A stretch of DNA of 64,000 nt from Zanthoxylum bungeanum (taxonomy: Eukaryota > Streptophyta > Magnoliopsida > Sapindales > Rutaceae), in contig SKCR01007779.1 in the NCBI GenBank assembly GCA_019454045.1, positions 186,001-250,000 of the forward strand, written 5' to 3'. How positions within the stretch are numbered: the stretch's first letter is position 1; each line of letters begins with the position of its first letter. Positions 8,373-19,321 of the stretch are shown piece by piece. The position numbers were made by a program, and so were the translations under genes. The notes beneath the pieces are model-generated. The model saw nothing but the letters and a program-made list of their open reading frames with translations, was not told the DNA's origin and searched no databases.

Positions 8373-10256
8373 TGTTGGGGCGGTTATTAAACCCCTAGAG
8401 TCGGATCAGTGCCCCGAGCAGTGGAAGTAGGTCTAACCCGTGGTAATTGAACATGGGTATATTCTTAAATATTTTAACAGAATATTATATTCCATTACGA
8501 GTGCATAGGGAAAAATCGGAAATGAATCGGAGTCTGGAAAAATCAAAACGAGAGAAAATCAGGTCCTGCACATGGTAAGCGCCTAATGCGTGCTTACTTT
8601 CAAGGCACCCAAAAATAATTTTTACATCAACACATGTTATACAATAAACATACATGTATTCTAAATACATATATGCACTTCTTTGAATTAAAATATAAAC
8701 CAAAATAGAATCCCACAATGAAATCGCTCATGAACAATTTTAGATCACTTAAAGGTGGTCAAGTGATTCTAGAATGGTAGTCATAGCTCCAAACTATCAT
8801 ATAGAGTTCCAAACTCTAATTTTATGTTCCATGTCCAACATGAATATTTTGACCCAATTACAAGCATATTGTGTTTATGCTTCTAAAGCATCCATACACA
8901 ATTCATTAGCCTGATTTCAACATCAAGCTATGTTATTATCTATCCAATACATAATACATCATTATATCCTTCATTAATGAAAAAAACTCGCTAATGAAAA
9001 TATAACTTTAAAGAAAATCAAACTTACCTAGCAAGCTTGATTCTAGGATCCAATTTTCTTCTCTTTATTGAAATGTTGTAGAGAACTTCCAAAACTTCTC
9101 TAAACACTTCTTTTACTTAGGCTAATATCTCTAGTTCTTACTTGTTTTAGCTTTAACAAACTTAATTAATAAATTGCTCAAGCTTGTCTTTTATAGTGTA
9201 GCTTATGTAATTTTTAATTAATAAAAGTTCTAATCAACTTTTAGATGGACTTAATCCAATTTGTCCAAATATATATAACTAGGTATGATTAATCATTTAT
9301 GTCTACCACTTTGATTTAATTCAATTAAATATATATAAATTTTAACCAATTGATTAGTTCATTGTCTACCACTTTGATTTAATCCAATTAAATCAAGGCA
9401 AATACACCTATTATTACATATTTTATAATTATCAAAATATCCTCCGATGTTAGATATATTTATGAAATTACAACAAATCTCTTGTGTGATTTTGGATTAA
9501 TCCAATTAGGTTAAATTAAATAATTAATATTATCCAATAACATTTAATTATTTTAATTGATAATTGTAATATCAAATATTATTTATTATCCAACATTATT
9601 GGCTACCCAATTGCTCAACGAGTACACTTCATATTGTGGGACTCTCTAAGTCCAGACATGTTCTTCATATAAGTATAGCTTATCGCAATTTGGCCACCTC
9701 TAAATTTGTGAAGAATACGAACGACCTTTCTGAACTATACAAGTCGAGGTCATCACATATGTTGAACAATCCCTCCGTCATAGGCTATCTGAATTGTACT
9801 TAGGAAACATAAATTATACCGTCAAGTTTCTGAGGCGCGCATCTCATATTGTCGACATGTCTACGATTCTTTATAACTAATCAGAACACCATTTCTGATA
9901 TATGTTGTCAACCCTAGGTGATCGGCTTTGGTCAAAGTCTTAAGAATCGTGACTTACTCACATGGATACCTAAACCTCTTATGGTACACATACAAGCCGA
10001 CAGATCCTATCTTGATACGCACTTGATTAACGAGTGCATCGGTCCATACCCAACGAACATCTAGCAGTCATACTATGAAAGGTCTCTGATATATATAGCA
10101 TCAAAGTGTGGAGGATCACATGCAAAATCAATGTTATCATATAGTCAATGGATCACATATGCTAATCGACTCGATGAGATTCCTATTAACGGTGGTGTGT
10201 ACTTCCAACTATTAGGAATTGCATATGAGTCATTCAGTATTCACTCCAACGAATAC
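8373..10256 (-). mobile_element. Copia-type LTR F, first part (split by element C)
   Basis: The left edge is TGTTGGGGCGG at 8373. On the minus strand a TATA box (CACTATAAAAGACAAGC, about 9190-9206) separates a U3 region to the right from R/U5 to the left, so the LTR is in minus orientation. The U3 text (GACAGATCCTATCTTGATAC near 9999, CCCAACGAACAT near 10048, GAGTCATTCAGTATTCACTCC near 10228) recurs in the LTR at 61563-64000. Element C was inserted after 10256. No internal domain is attached, so it may be a solo LTR. Confidence 0.7.
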
Positions 10257-11440
10257 TGATTACGCCCAAAAAGTACTTGCGGTTATCACAGTATAGTTGG
10301 GGTGTCGATTTCTCAGAGAGATGGTTACAAAGGAACTAAATCACTTAGTATGAACGTTAGTAATAACTTAATTAAAGAAAAAATGATTTAATTGGTAATG
10401 TAAAATAAAAATTATGGAAAAATACGTAAGAGTTATCAATAGAGAAAAGCAGTAAAGCGTCGAGAATCCATCTTGTGTCAAGTTCCTATATTCAGTAGTT
10501 GATTCCTTTTACTCAATTGAGGGTTTCACATCCCAAACCAACAATCAGAAGATATTTCAATTCAAAACATATTAAATTCTAAGGTAATTGAAGAATTACT
10601 TTCTCTATGTTAACATCACACTATGTTATCATTATGACCTATCCAACGTCGACAATATACCCACAGGCAATACTGCAGCAGAAGATTAACTCATAAAACA
10701 ACAATACCAGTTATAACTGGGTTCCCCAATTACACATAGAAAAAGCATGATTATTCCTATATGAAAATTAGTAAAACACAATCTCTGGATTATAAATCAA
10801 AAGATGATAGAGAGCAACAAGATATCAATTGTGTTAAACGTTGACGAACATTCATGAATCAAAAACATGAATATAAGAAGTCAATTACAAGAGTTCATCC
10901 CTAACTTTGCCTAGAAAATCAGTTCTCCATAGAAAAAAGAGACATAGCTAGAGAGATTGCAGAAGCATTCTATCTAGCCTGAAGCTTCTTCATTCTTCTC
11001 TCTCAATTATGTGTTTTGAACTCTTTTTTGTTTATTTCTTCTCTCTTTAGGGTTTTGGACGAGCTTGGGTATATATAGGGAAGTGCCGGAGTCTTTATGC
11101 ATGTAAAACACGACTAAACTAAGTTTTTGGGTCCTGTCGGGGCGCCGCGGTGCCAAACTCTCGGCAAAAGTGTATGGAGGCAAGCTGATGATGTGTCACG
11201 AAGCCAGAAGGTGGGCGTCGCGATGCGTGACATAAATTATGGTTGTTGTTTTGCGCATTTTCCGCTCTTCCCGCATGCTTCTGATGTGTCCGTAAGGTCC
11301 CAAAACACGTACAATTTCTCCAAGATCTATGTTCCATTTCTTCCTAATAATAAAACAGAAAATAAACTACAATTAAAATTAAATACTCAATAATAAAGCT
11401 GAATTAGTGATGTCCAAAGCACATTTTCATGCACTTATCA
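10257..11440 (-). mobile_element. 3' LTR of element C
   Basis: This 1184-bp LTR starts TGATTACGCCCAAAAAGTAC on the plus strand and ends GCACTTATCA. Relative to the other LTR (36945-38579) it lacks the 205-bp triplication. On the minus strand a TATA box (CCCTATATATACCC, about 11068-11081) lies downstream of a GCGTCGCGATGCG motif (11215-11229), the same arrangement as in LTR A. Confidence 0.92.
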
Positions 11441-12780
11441 CAACCTCCAACCAGCTCATTGCTAGTCCCTAGCAATTCAAGCGTAAAAAGAAAATAAGAA
11501 TTATACTAAATTAAAAATAAATAAATAAATAAAAACTATCTAAGCCACTTTCGTAGGGATCATGATTTCATTTAGTGTATGCAATAGGTCTTTAAACCCC
11601 TAGGCGGCTCTAGTGGACGAGTTATAGTCTCGTGAGGGCTTATAGCGACGACACCCACAAACGTCATTCAAAACACATGCAATCATGCAAAAATAACTAA
11701 ATGAAATAGTCCCAATAGTTACACATATTATTGTCCTCAAAGAATGTCTAGTAATGAAATCAGAGAACCTTCAAAGTACTCAATACAGCTCAAATCCAAG
11801 TTCTTGAATAAATCATCTAAGCCAGACTCAAAGTGTGTATGTGTAAAGGTTCGGTCACAGCTCGACTCTTAGGTAAGCCATCTCAATAATTTCGTTTAAA
11901 AATTGGGATCCGATGGGTCAAACCAACCTAGATATCTCAAATGTGTTATGTAATTACCTTTCTTTGCTCAGTATGGTATGATTTTTTTCTTTTTTTCTTT
12001 CAAAACCTTTTTTTTTTCCAACACACCTACCCTTTAAGGTAGCATTTCTCCTCATTTTGGTCCTAACAATCGCCCATGGGTAGCTTCATGCTTATCAGTT
12101 ATAGGTGGTTTAATTTCTTCCTTTCTTTTGATTTTTTTCTTTTTTTTCTTTCAAAACTTTCTCTGTTTTTATTTTTAACCATACCATACATCATAATACT
12201 AGCAAGTCAGGATAGACATCTAAGCAAACGGTCATTCATCGATATGCAATTTCTTCAACTAGTTAGTTTGCCAACTACCTAGGTTTTTATTGCTAAAAAT
12301 CTATAGTTAAGTGCTTACGAGTCTAACCTATATCAACTACTCAAGGTATCAGATAAAAGTACATTAAAGAACTTATCGTTTCTTAAGATTTCATCCTAAA
12401 GAAAATAATATTCATCATTGGACTTATGCTTTACTATTAAGGACTAAAACGAATTAAAAAAATATTTTTTTAACAAAACAACAGGTATTAGCATGCGCAT
12501 GCATACACCCACAAATTAAAACTTGCATTGTCCTCAATGGAAGATAAACATAAAGAAACAAAAGTAAGGAATAACACTACCATACATGGAGTTTATCAGG
12601 CTCCTGTTGGTAAGACTTTAGTTGTGTGGGTTGCGCTAACACCTACATAAATACTCATGTAAATAATAAACATGCAATTAGCACATAATAAAATAAAACT
12701 AAAGTAAAGAAAATAAAATAAATGCAGATGCAAAGGTTGCTTCCCCGCTAGCGCTAAGTTTAACGTCTTCAGCCATACAC
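11441..12780 (-). other. PPT and 3' non-coding region of element C
   Basis: The minus strand beside the LTR reads GGTTGGAGGTTG, the polypurine tract, preceded by GCTAGGGACTAGCAATGAGC, a block typical of this gypsy group. The rest is AT-rich with pyrimidine tracts and no open frame of note. Near 12745-12770 the minus strand has GACGTTAAACTTAGCGCTAG, the conserved post-pol block. This marks where pol would normally end. Confidence 0.7.
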
Positions 12781-12929
12781 AATCACCAAAATGGTCATGG
12801 TGGCTTCCACTGGTGAGTAAGACATGAAAAAGAATTTTTGGCTGGCTGTGGCTATTTATCCATGGATCCCTCAGGGTCTACTGATGGTTGAAATGTTAGG
12901 CTGCATATATGGCACTCATTATCATCTCG

Positions 12930-13484
12930 TGTTGTTTCTCAACATGAAAGATATTCAATTATAGTGTCATATTTCCAAATGATAAATTTATGAGACCATT
13001 CCTGTAATTGATAAGGGCATTAGCTATAGCAAGAAAAAGGTATACCTAATATGAGTGGAATGTTTCACTTAGGTTTAACCACATACTGCATATCTAAGAT
13101 CAGAAAATCAACAAGATTGTAGAATTTATCAATTTGTAGCAAAACATCCTCAACTACTCCTCGTGGTGTTCTGATGGAGCGATCAGCTAACTATAAAACC
13201 ATAGATTTAGGTTTAATCTCTCCAAGTCATAGCTGTCTATAGATAGATTATGGCATGTGATTAACACTAGCACCAAAATCTAATAAAGCTTGACCAAACT
13301 CATATGTGCCAATGTGGCAAGTAATAGTGGGACATCCTGGATCTTTGTATTTTGGTGGAGTACTCTGCTCAATTACTGCATTTGCTTGCTCTGTTAAGAA
13401 TGTAGTCTTCTTCACATGATGTTTTCTCTTCATGGTGCACAGAATCTTTAAAACCTTCGCATATGTGGGAACCCGTTTGATCAC
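12930..13484 (-). pseudogene. Ty3/gypsy protease (retropepsin-like), broken
   Basis: 13484-13248 encodes KRVPTYAKVLKILCTMKRKH, then FLTEQANAVIEQ, PPKYKDPGCPTITC and the active-site segment ALLDFGASVNHMP, where DFGAS replaces the usual D(L/T)GAS. After a stop the homology continues with VLQLADRSIR-like, PRGVVEDVLLQIDKFY and later IPLILGIPFSCY and CPYQLQEWSHKF, the C-terminal flap and ILGRPF regions of plant gypsy proteases. In active elements this aspartic protease matures the polyprotein. Stops at the end of the active-site block and downstream inactivate it. No RT follows. Confidence 0.88.
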
Positions 13485-13945
13485 ATGTAACAGAGGAAGA
13501 TTAATATTTACTTGCTTTAAATGTTGTAGAATCTCACCATTAGGGTCTGTAGCTCTCGCACTAGGCCTAAGAACTTAAGGGAAATGTACTCAAACTGGGC
13601 TCTGCACCACTTGTTCATCTTGGGAAATGTCTGCATTAATATCTGTGGTATCACCTATAGTGTCGGGAGTGTCCTGCTTGTTTATCTCTTTACCACTCCG
13701 AGTGGTTATGACATTAACACATTTTATATTAAATGCATCATGGTCAGCCTATGCCATGTGTTATCCTCACGGATTTGGTTGTGCCTGAGATGGGAATTTT
13801 CCTGACTCCTGCAAACTTAACATGTTAGTTAATTTAGAGACTTGACTCTTTATCTCCTTATTTTCTTCAACCAATTAAGTTATCAATGACTCAAACCTTT
13901 GATTAGTTTTGTTATGGGCCTCTATAAATGCTTGCACAGTATCTT
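13485..13945 (-). pseudogene. Gag-protease linker of element C
   Basis: The minus strand in broken frames gives LEDTVQAFIEAHNKTNQRFE, VEENKEIKSQVSKLTNM and later NVITTRSGKE, the segment found between the gag zinc knuckle and protease in Athila/Tat-like elements. Three or more stops interrupt it. Confidence 0.65.
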
Positions 13946-14566
13946 CTAAAGAGTTTCTATGAATGGTAGGTGTGTGATATTGGGGAGCATTGTAGCCTCT
14001 AGTTTTGGTGGTTGAGTAGGTTGTTGAGACTCATGTTTCCAACTGAAATTTGGGTGGTTCCTCCAACTAGGATTATATGTATCTGAATATGGTGTATAAG
14101 GTTTCTTGTACATCCCTACGGTATTGCATTGTTCCTTATATGTTTCCATCATCTCACTGTATAAAGGACACTCTTGGACTAGATGGCCAATCCTCTTACA
14201 CACAAAACATACCCCATGAGGTTCTAGCTGGGCTACCGCATGCATAGTCTTGTTATCTTTGGCTTTTAAAGCTCTTATCTCTCTAGTTAATATCTCAACC
14301 TGTGCTTTAAAACTATCATGTTCCCTAAAGTGGTGTATGCCTCCGCTAGAAGGAATGGAACATGTCCTATCAATGTTATCCAAAACATTAGGTCTAGTCC
14401 AAGTGTGAGATTTTTCGGCTAGGTCATTTAAGTACTCGAGTGCCTCGTCAGGGTCCTTTTGTATAAATTCACCATTACACATTGTCTCAATGAATTGGTG
14501 CTCCCTAGGGGTTAGACCTTCATAAAATTAACTCACTAAACGCCAACTCTCATACATATGATGAGG
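13946..14566 (-). pseudogene. Ty3/gypsy gag C-terminal part with zinc knuckle
   Basis: 14482-13946 is open on the minus strand. It contains CNGEFIQKDPDEALEYLND (capsid end) and an intact CCHC zinc knuckle, CFVCKRIGHLVQEC (C-x2-C-x4-H-x4-C), then a Trp/Pro-rich tail. Upstream to 14566 homologous CPHHMYESWRLVS and FYEGLTPREHQ segments are present with one stop. Gag forms the particle and the knuckle binds RNA. Element D is inserted at codon CPHH, and the gag continues across it at 32152. Confidence 0.9.
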
Positions 14567-14571
14567 GCAAC

Positions 14572-16492
14572 TGTAACGACCGGTAGTCTCTACTACTGTT
14601 GCATTGTAGTACTGTTATATTACGGGATGAGTTTTATATAATATAAATTATGTTTGAGCATATATACATTCACGGAACGACTTTGGGGATAAACGGTAAA
14701 TTCTTCGAAATTTCTATACAAAATTCTATGATGTTCTATTCCGGACCGCCCATGGTAATAGGCTTGTAACTTTCTCATACGAACTCTGATTGTTATGAAT
14801 TTTATATCGTCGGAAAGCTAAGATCGAGACCTACAACTTTCACGTTGAAATGTTTTTTAAATTTGGATCAGAAATAAGTCAAAAATACAGGTCATAATTT
14901 CGGATGAATAGTAACTCGGGACTCTTCTAGAGAATTCCACACTTTTCTCAAAATTTCTAATTTTCTTTAAACAAAAATATTTCCAATTAGTCAAATTGGC
15001 CCCTACTATATAAAATGGGAACTATTCACAAATCTTGAAGATTTGAGAAAGAGAGAGAGAGACATTAGATGAGAAAGAAGAAGAAGAAAAAAGAAAAAAG
15101 AAAGAGGAAAGAAGAAGAAGCAACTACTAAACAACCATTCAACAAACAAAGAAGAATAAAAGATACCTTTGAGGCTTGAGGAATGAAGGGAATCAAGAGA
15201 AAGAAGGCCATTGCAGGAGTTTCAATTCTTCGACAGAAGTTTCAATCTCACTCGGAGAGTATGCACCAGCTAGATTCCAATCTGTGAGTTGACACTTTCC
15301 TTTTTACTTGATTTTCATTTCGTATTTTTCACATCAGACTTATTTTACACATTTAGGGCGTTAGCTAGTTTTATCACTGTTATTTGTGAAAGAGTATGTT
15401 TTAAGAAATATTTTAGAAACAGTAATTTAAAAGCTTGAGATTTTTTATTTTTCGAGGCATGGAGGAAAAATCCACCTCAGTATGTAACTGGATACAAAGA
15501 TGGAATTAACGGACAACACATGTGCACATGTAGAGGACTGGGAGGACAGCGATACATAACGCCCCCAGATCCTAGTTCAGGACTAGGGATGACAGATGCC
15601 CAGATCCTAGTTCAGAGCTTGAAGGGTAGCATAGATCCGCACCCTCAATTCTACTTCAGTGGCTTGGCGGACGGCGATACATAACGCCCCAAGACCACTA
15701 GTTTCAAGGACAAGAGTGGCAAATTTTGGGGGACGGCGATACGTAACGCCCCAAAGTCATGGATTTGCACTCCTGACTCTAGTTAGGCGTATGGGGGGAC
15801 GAAAATACGTAACACCCCATACGTCAGGTTTTCAGAGACAGATACAGATTTCAGAAATAGATTTCAAATACAGTTTTCAGAAAAGGTTTTTAAAATGAAA
15901 AATTTTCAGAAAATGGCAGTTTTATAAGAGATTTCAGGAAAGATAAGTTTTACAAAGAGTTTTCAGGTGAGATTTTCAGAAAAGAGAGTTCAGAATTCTC
16001 AGACAAGAAAAGAGATTTCTTATAAAGTTATTTCTTGAATTTGGTTTTAGAACCAAATGTTCTCATTACAATATTTTAGTTTTTATCATCCACTCACTTA
16101 GATCGTACGACGCTTTAACCCCCTACTCCCAGTTTCCTTATTTTGCAGGTATTCTCGGAGGACGAGCTCAGGAGGACGGATACTGATGCAGTCACTAGGT
16201 TATGGAGTCCACCAGTTCAAGTCAGAAAGAGTGAAAGTCCAGTCAGAGTCAAGTAGAAGTCATGTATTAGTCTTGGGATATGTAATAGTCCTTGTAAGCA
16301 ATTGTATTAAATATATACATACGTTGATATTGAGTTGTATTTCATGTTGTCGAGTTTGGGCGTTGGTCCCATGCATAAGATTCTGATTAAGAAAAGAATA
16401 ATAGTGCAGTTTTTAGTTAGAAATTCAGAGGCTCAGGGGAATAGTACGGCCTATTCCATGCCGGTGGCATCTACCAGATCGAGGATGTTACC
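14572..16492 (+). mobile_element. 5' LTR of element D
   Basis: It spans TGTAACGACC to GAGGATGTTACC. A TATA box (ACTATATAAAATGG, about 15005-15018) is followed by a GA-rich leader (15048-15125). The R/U5 part holds four GC-rich repeats (15545-15830). The copy at 30228-32146 is close in sequence, but its TATA box reads TATACAAAATGG. Confidence 0.9.
15545..15830. repeat. Four GC-rich repeats around GGCGATACGTAACGCCCC in LTR D
   Basis: Copies lie near 15549, 15668, 15732 and 15797, each built as GGGGGAC, GGCGATACGTAACGCCCC. The flanking GGGG and CCCC can pair, so each is a potential short hairpin with a GATACGTAAC-like loop. The same four copies occur in the other LTR (about 31210, 31338, 31402 and 31467), so they predate the insertion. 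Confidence 0.8.
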
Positions 16493-16493
16493 A

Positions 16494-17421
16494 AGATTGT
16501 ATCAGAGCATGGTCTATGGAGTTAGTGACTGTAGTGGGTAGAGTATTGGGGTCTTGTATACCTAGTATGTCCGAGATACTAGTATGTGGGGCACTACCTC
16601 TCCAATATTCGATCCTCGAGTACGTCCTCAAGATCTATAGACAGGTTAGTAAGCTTTCCCAGACTATTCGAATAGTATTCCTATAAGAACAACTATACTC
16701 TAGATCCAAGTTGAGAATTCCCATGTAGTTATCCTGGCCCATCACCAGAAGTTCAGAACAAGCTATGAAACTAAATAGTAAAGATCTAAGAAAAGCTACC
16801 CAATGGAGTAGGAAGAGAGATCTATAAAAAAAAAGTAAAAGAGGATGTACAGATGATTAAGTAACCGAATAGTAGTAAGAATCAGAGACACAGAGTTAGA
16901 TAGTAAAAGATAACACCAGAACTTGTAGTAAAGAAGAATATAACAAGCCTGGACAAGAGTAAAATATCGAGTAGACCTAAGTAAAGTTTCTTCCCTCCTC
17001 AGAAAATTCTTCCAAGCATATCCAATAGATCTTGAGCACCTCGTATAGATAGCGAGTTCCCCGAATAACCAATGACAGCAATAAGGCAGAAGAAGTAAGA
17101 AATCAGGATTAGTCATGGAGACTTCTAATAGATGTGAGATACCATAAGGATGTAGAGATTCTAGATTCTCCAAACCTAGGCCCGCTGGCAAATAAGATGA
17201 ATGATGTCAGAAAAATGATTAGTTTCCCTAACCAAGGAATCCAATAGATAAGGCCCCGACCTATCTAGATCATCACCCCTCCGTGATGCCAGTCAAGGAA
17301 GTTGTCCTGATGAAGGCTAGCTCATATCTACCTTACATGAGAAAAAGACTCTACCAGGACACATAGTATCCGAACAAGGATACCGAAACTCATCGAGACA
17401 TAAGATGTTTGCCCTAGTCCC
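16494..17421 (+). other. Internal region of element D, left of copia-1
   Basis: The PBS is followed by non-coding DNA with no recognisable domain. A 131-codon open frame on the opposite strand (17191-16796) matches nothing I recognise and lacks a supporting context, so I do not call it a gene. Copia-1 is inserted after 17421. Confidence 0.6.
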
Positions 17422-19307
17422 TGTTGGACAATTATGACCCATAACATCACTATTTGTACAGAACATGGCGTTGTTGTACAAATTAACTATGTGACAAAGG
17501 AAATTACTCTTTTATCATTTTTAATTGGATTATCGGGATATATAAATGATAAAAGTCCATATGATTAGTACCGGATTAATAAGATATGAGACAATATTAA
17601 TCCACGTAAGGTTTAATCAATAAATATCCCTAGTTGTAGTATTATCGAGACTGGACATCGATAATATGGAATAGGCTAGTATTACACTTGTGCGTGTTAT
17701 GAAAGCGTAACAGCATAGTTCTCATATATTTGGATATTGGATACTCATGCAAATGTAATAGGAGGTTCTGTTTACCGATGGTACGGAAACAGCTTCGCTC
17801 TGGATAGACCCCTCGGAATCCCATTGGTAGTATGACTATGTGTCTATGGGAATCCGAATCAGGGTAGGTGTATTTGGTCTTAACCTGAGACTTGCATCGC
17901 TAATACTTATGACAATCAGTATAATTTGGTTTTGGTCATCCGGGGCTTTAACCGGTTCTGTGTACGCCTTTGGGTATACTGAGAATCGTAGTGTATTTGG
18001 TGTGATGTCAAGATGGAAGTATCACTCTAGTCATATGGAGATGATGATCACGTAGGATACGGAACCAGTACTGCAGTCATCGGGATAATATGACTAGGTC
18101 ATGATTATCCGATTCTAGAGACTAGTTACCAAAGATCCGATATATACTTCGTATGGGGCAGACACAATTCCAGCCCCAAGCCTAGCATGTGACATCTGAT
18201 ACTGGATTGTAATACGTAATATTATGTATACTACACCTGACACAAATTACATATTCCTTAAAAGAATATTTCTGGAGAATTGGGTAGGCACGGTGCTTTG
18301 CTAGAATCCAACCATGTCTTGTAAATCGGTAAAAACGTGGTATTGGGTACGCATATATTCAGATAGTACGATAACCGGATTTACTGCCAACATATCCGGG
18401 ATCTCTTGGGTCGCTTCTCGAAGATTCACCGATGACGTATGACTCGAACATAATTCATCTGGGATTAATTATAAGATAGAGAAAATTAATCTAGGATTAA
18501 TTGCGGGAAGATTTTATCTGGAATAAAATTCAATTAATAGAGAGAGAACGATTAATTCGGAATTAATCGATAAAATAATATATTCGATGTATTAAATGAA
18601 ATTAGATTTCATAACGGAATTAAAATTGGATTTTAATTCGGCCAACGAATTAATTTAGAATTAATTCGCAAGCGACTTTGAATAGTAATTTTGCTAGGCA
18701 TAATTATTTAATTAAATTTGATTTAATTACGTCGTAACGAAAAATTCGTTAATTCAGAATTAACGAACCCGAGCCCGGAATGTGTTTGCGGGCCCACTCA
18801 GATTTTGAATTCAAATGGGGCCCACGTGTCCATCACAAGTCACATCACTTGTCTTTCTCATCACTTTTAATGATGGAAGTTAGTGTGATGTGATGTTGGC
18901 TTGTTTTTCACACAAGTTAGTAAACTGATGGACATTTACCCACTTTGATTTTGGTATATCAATATTTGATTTTTGGAAAGTCAAATAACATATAAACATT
19001 CACTCATCTCTCATCTCTTCTCCATCATTCATGCCATTTTGTTGCAAAAATCTCCATTGCTAGCACATCAAAGATCATACAAAGGTGATAGGGAAACATT
19101 TCCCAAGAGTTTGGAATCAAACTTGGAGGCTTGGAGCTCAAACATACAATCAAAGAGGAGCTTGGAGCAACTTCAAATGAAGCAAATTTTTGTTGTCTAT
19201 ACATCCATCCAACCGTTCAATGTGAGTATATTTCCGCTAATTCCTTTGCGTATTCATACTTGTTTTATGCTTAATTGATCTTGGACTTGTTCTTAGAGAA
19301 CCCAACA
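17422..19307 (+). mobile_element. 5' LTR of copia-1
   Basis: 1886 bp. It is about 80 bp shorter than the 3' LTR, mainly because a stretch present at about 26837-26906 (CTCTCTCCCTCTCC to GGGGATTTTTG) is missing. It contains the hairpin array (18484-18767) and a TATA-like CATATAAACATTCAC (about 18987-19001). Near-identical text over most of its length pairs it with 25201-27166. Confidence 0.93.
18484..18767 (+). repeat. Array of short perfect hairpins in the copia-1 LTR
   Basis: Successive inverted repeats, each with a 3-nt loop: AATTAATC/GATTAATT (18484-18502), CGATTAATT/AATTAATCG (18549-18569), ATGAAAT/ATTTCAT (18595-18611), GAATTAAAAT/ATTTTAATTC (18617-18639), CGAATTAATT/AATTAATTCG (18646-18668), TAATTAAAT/ATTTAATTA (18709-18729) and TTCGTTAATT/AATTAACGAA (18745-18767). 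At least two more (ATTTTATC/GATAAAAT, AATATAT/ATATATT) are perfect in the sister copy at 26279-26562. All lie just upstream of the TATA-like box. Confidence 0.9.
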
Positions 19308-19321
19308 ATGGTATCATAGAC
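19308..19321 (+). other. Primer-binding site of copia-1
   Basis: ATGGTATCATAGAC directly follows the LTR and resembles the initiator tRNA-Met PBS (TGGTATCAGAGC) used by most plant copia elements, with two differences. Confidence 0.8.

Noticed and set aside
11119..11393. Small ORFs on both strands (parallel at 38125-38499)
   Set aside because: Both fall in the GC-rich promoter block of the element C LTRs; overlap on both strands and presence in each LTR argue against genes.
16796..17191. 131-codon minus-strand ORF inside element D
   Set aside because: No domain, opposite to the element's direction, no promoter context, and composition like neighbouring non-coding DNA.
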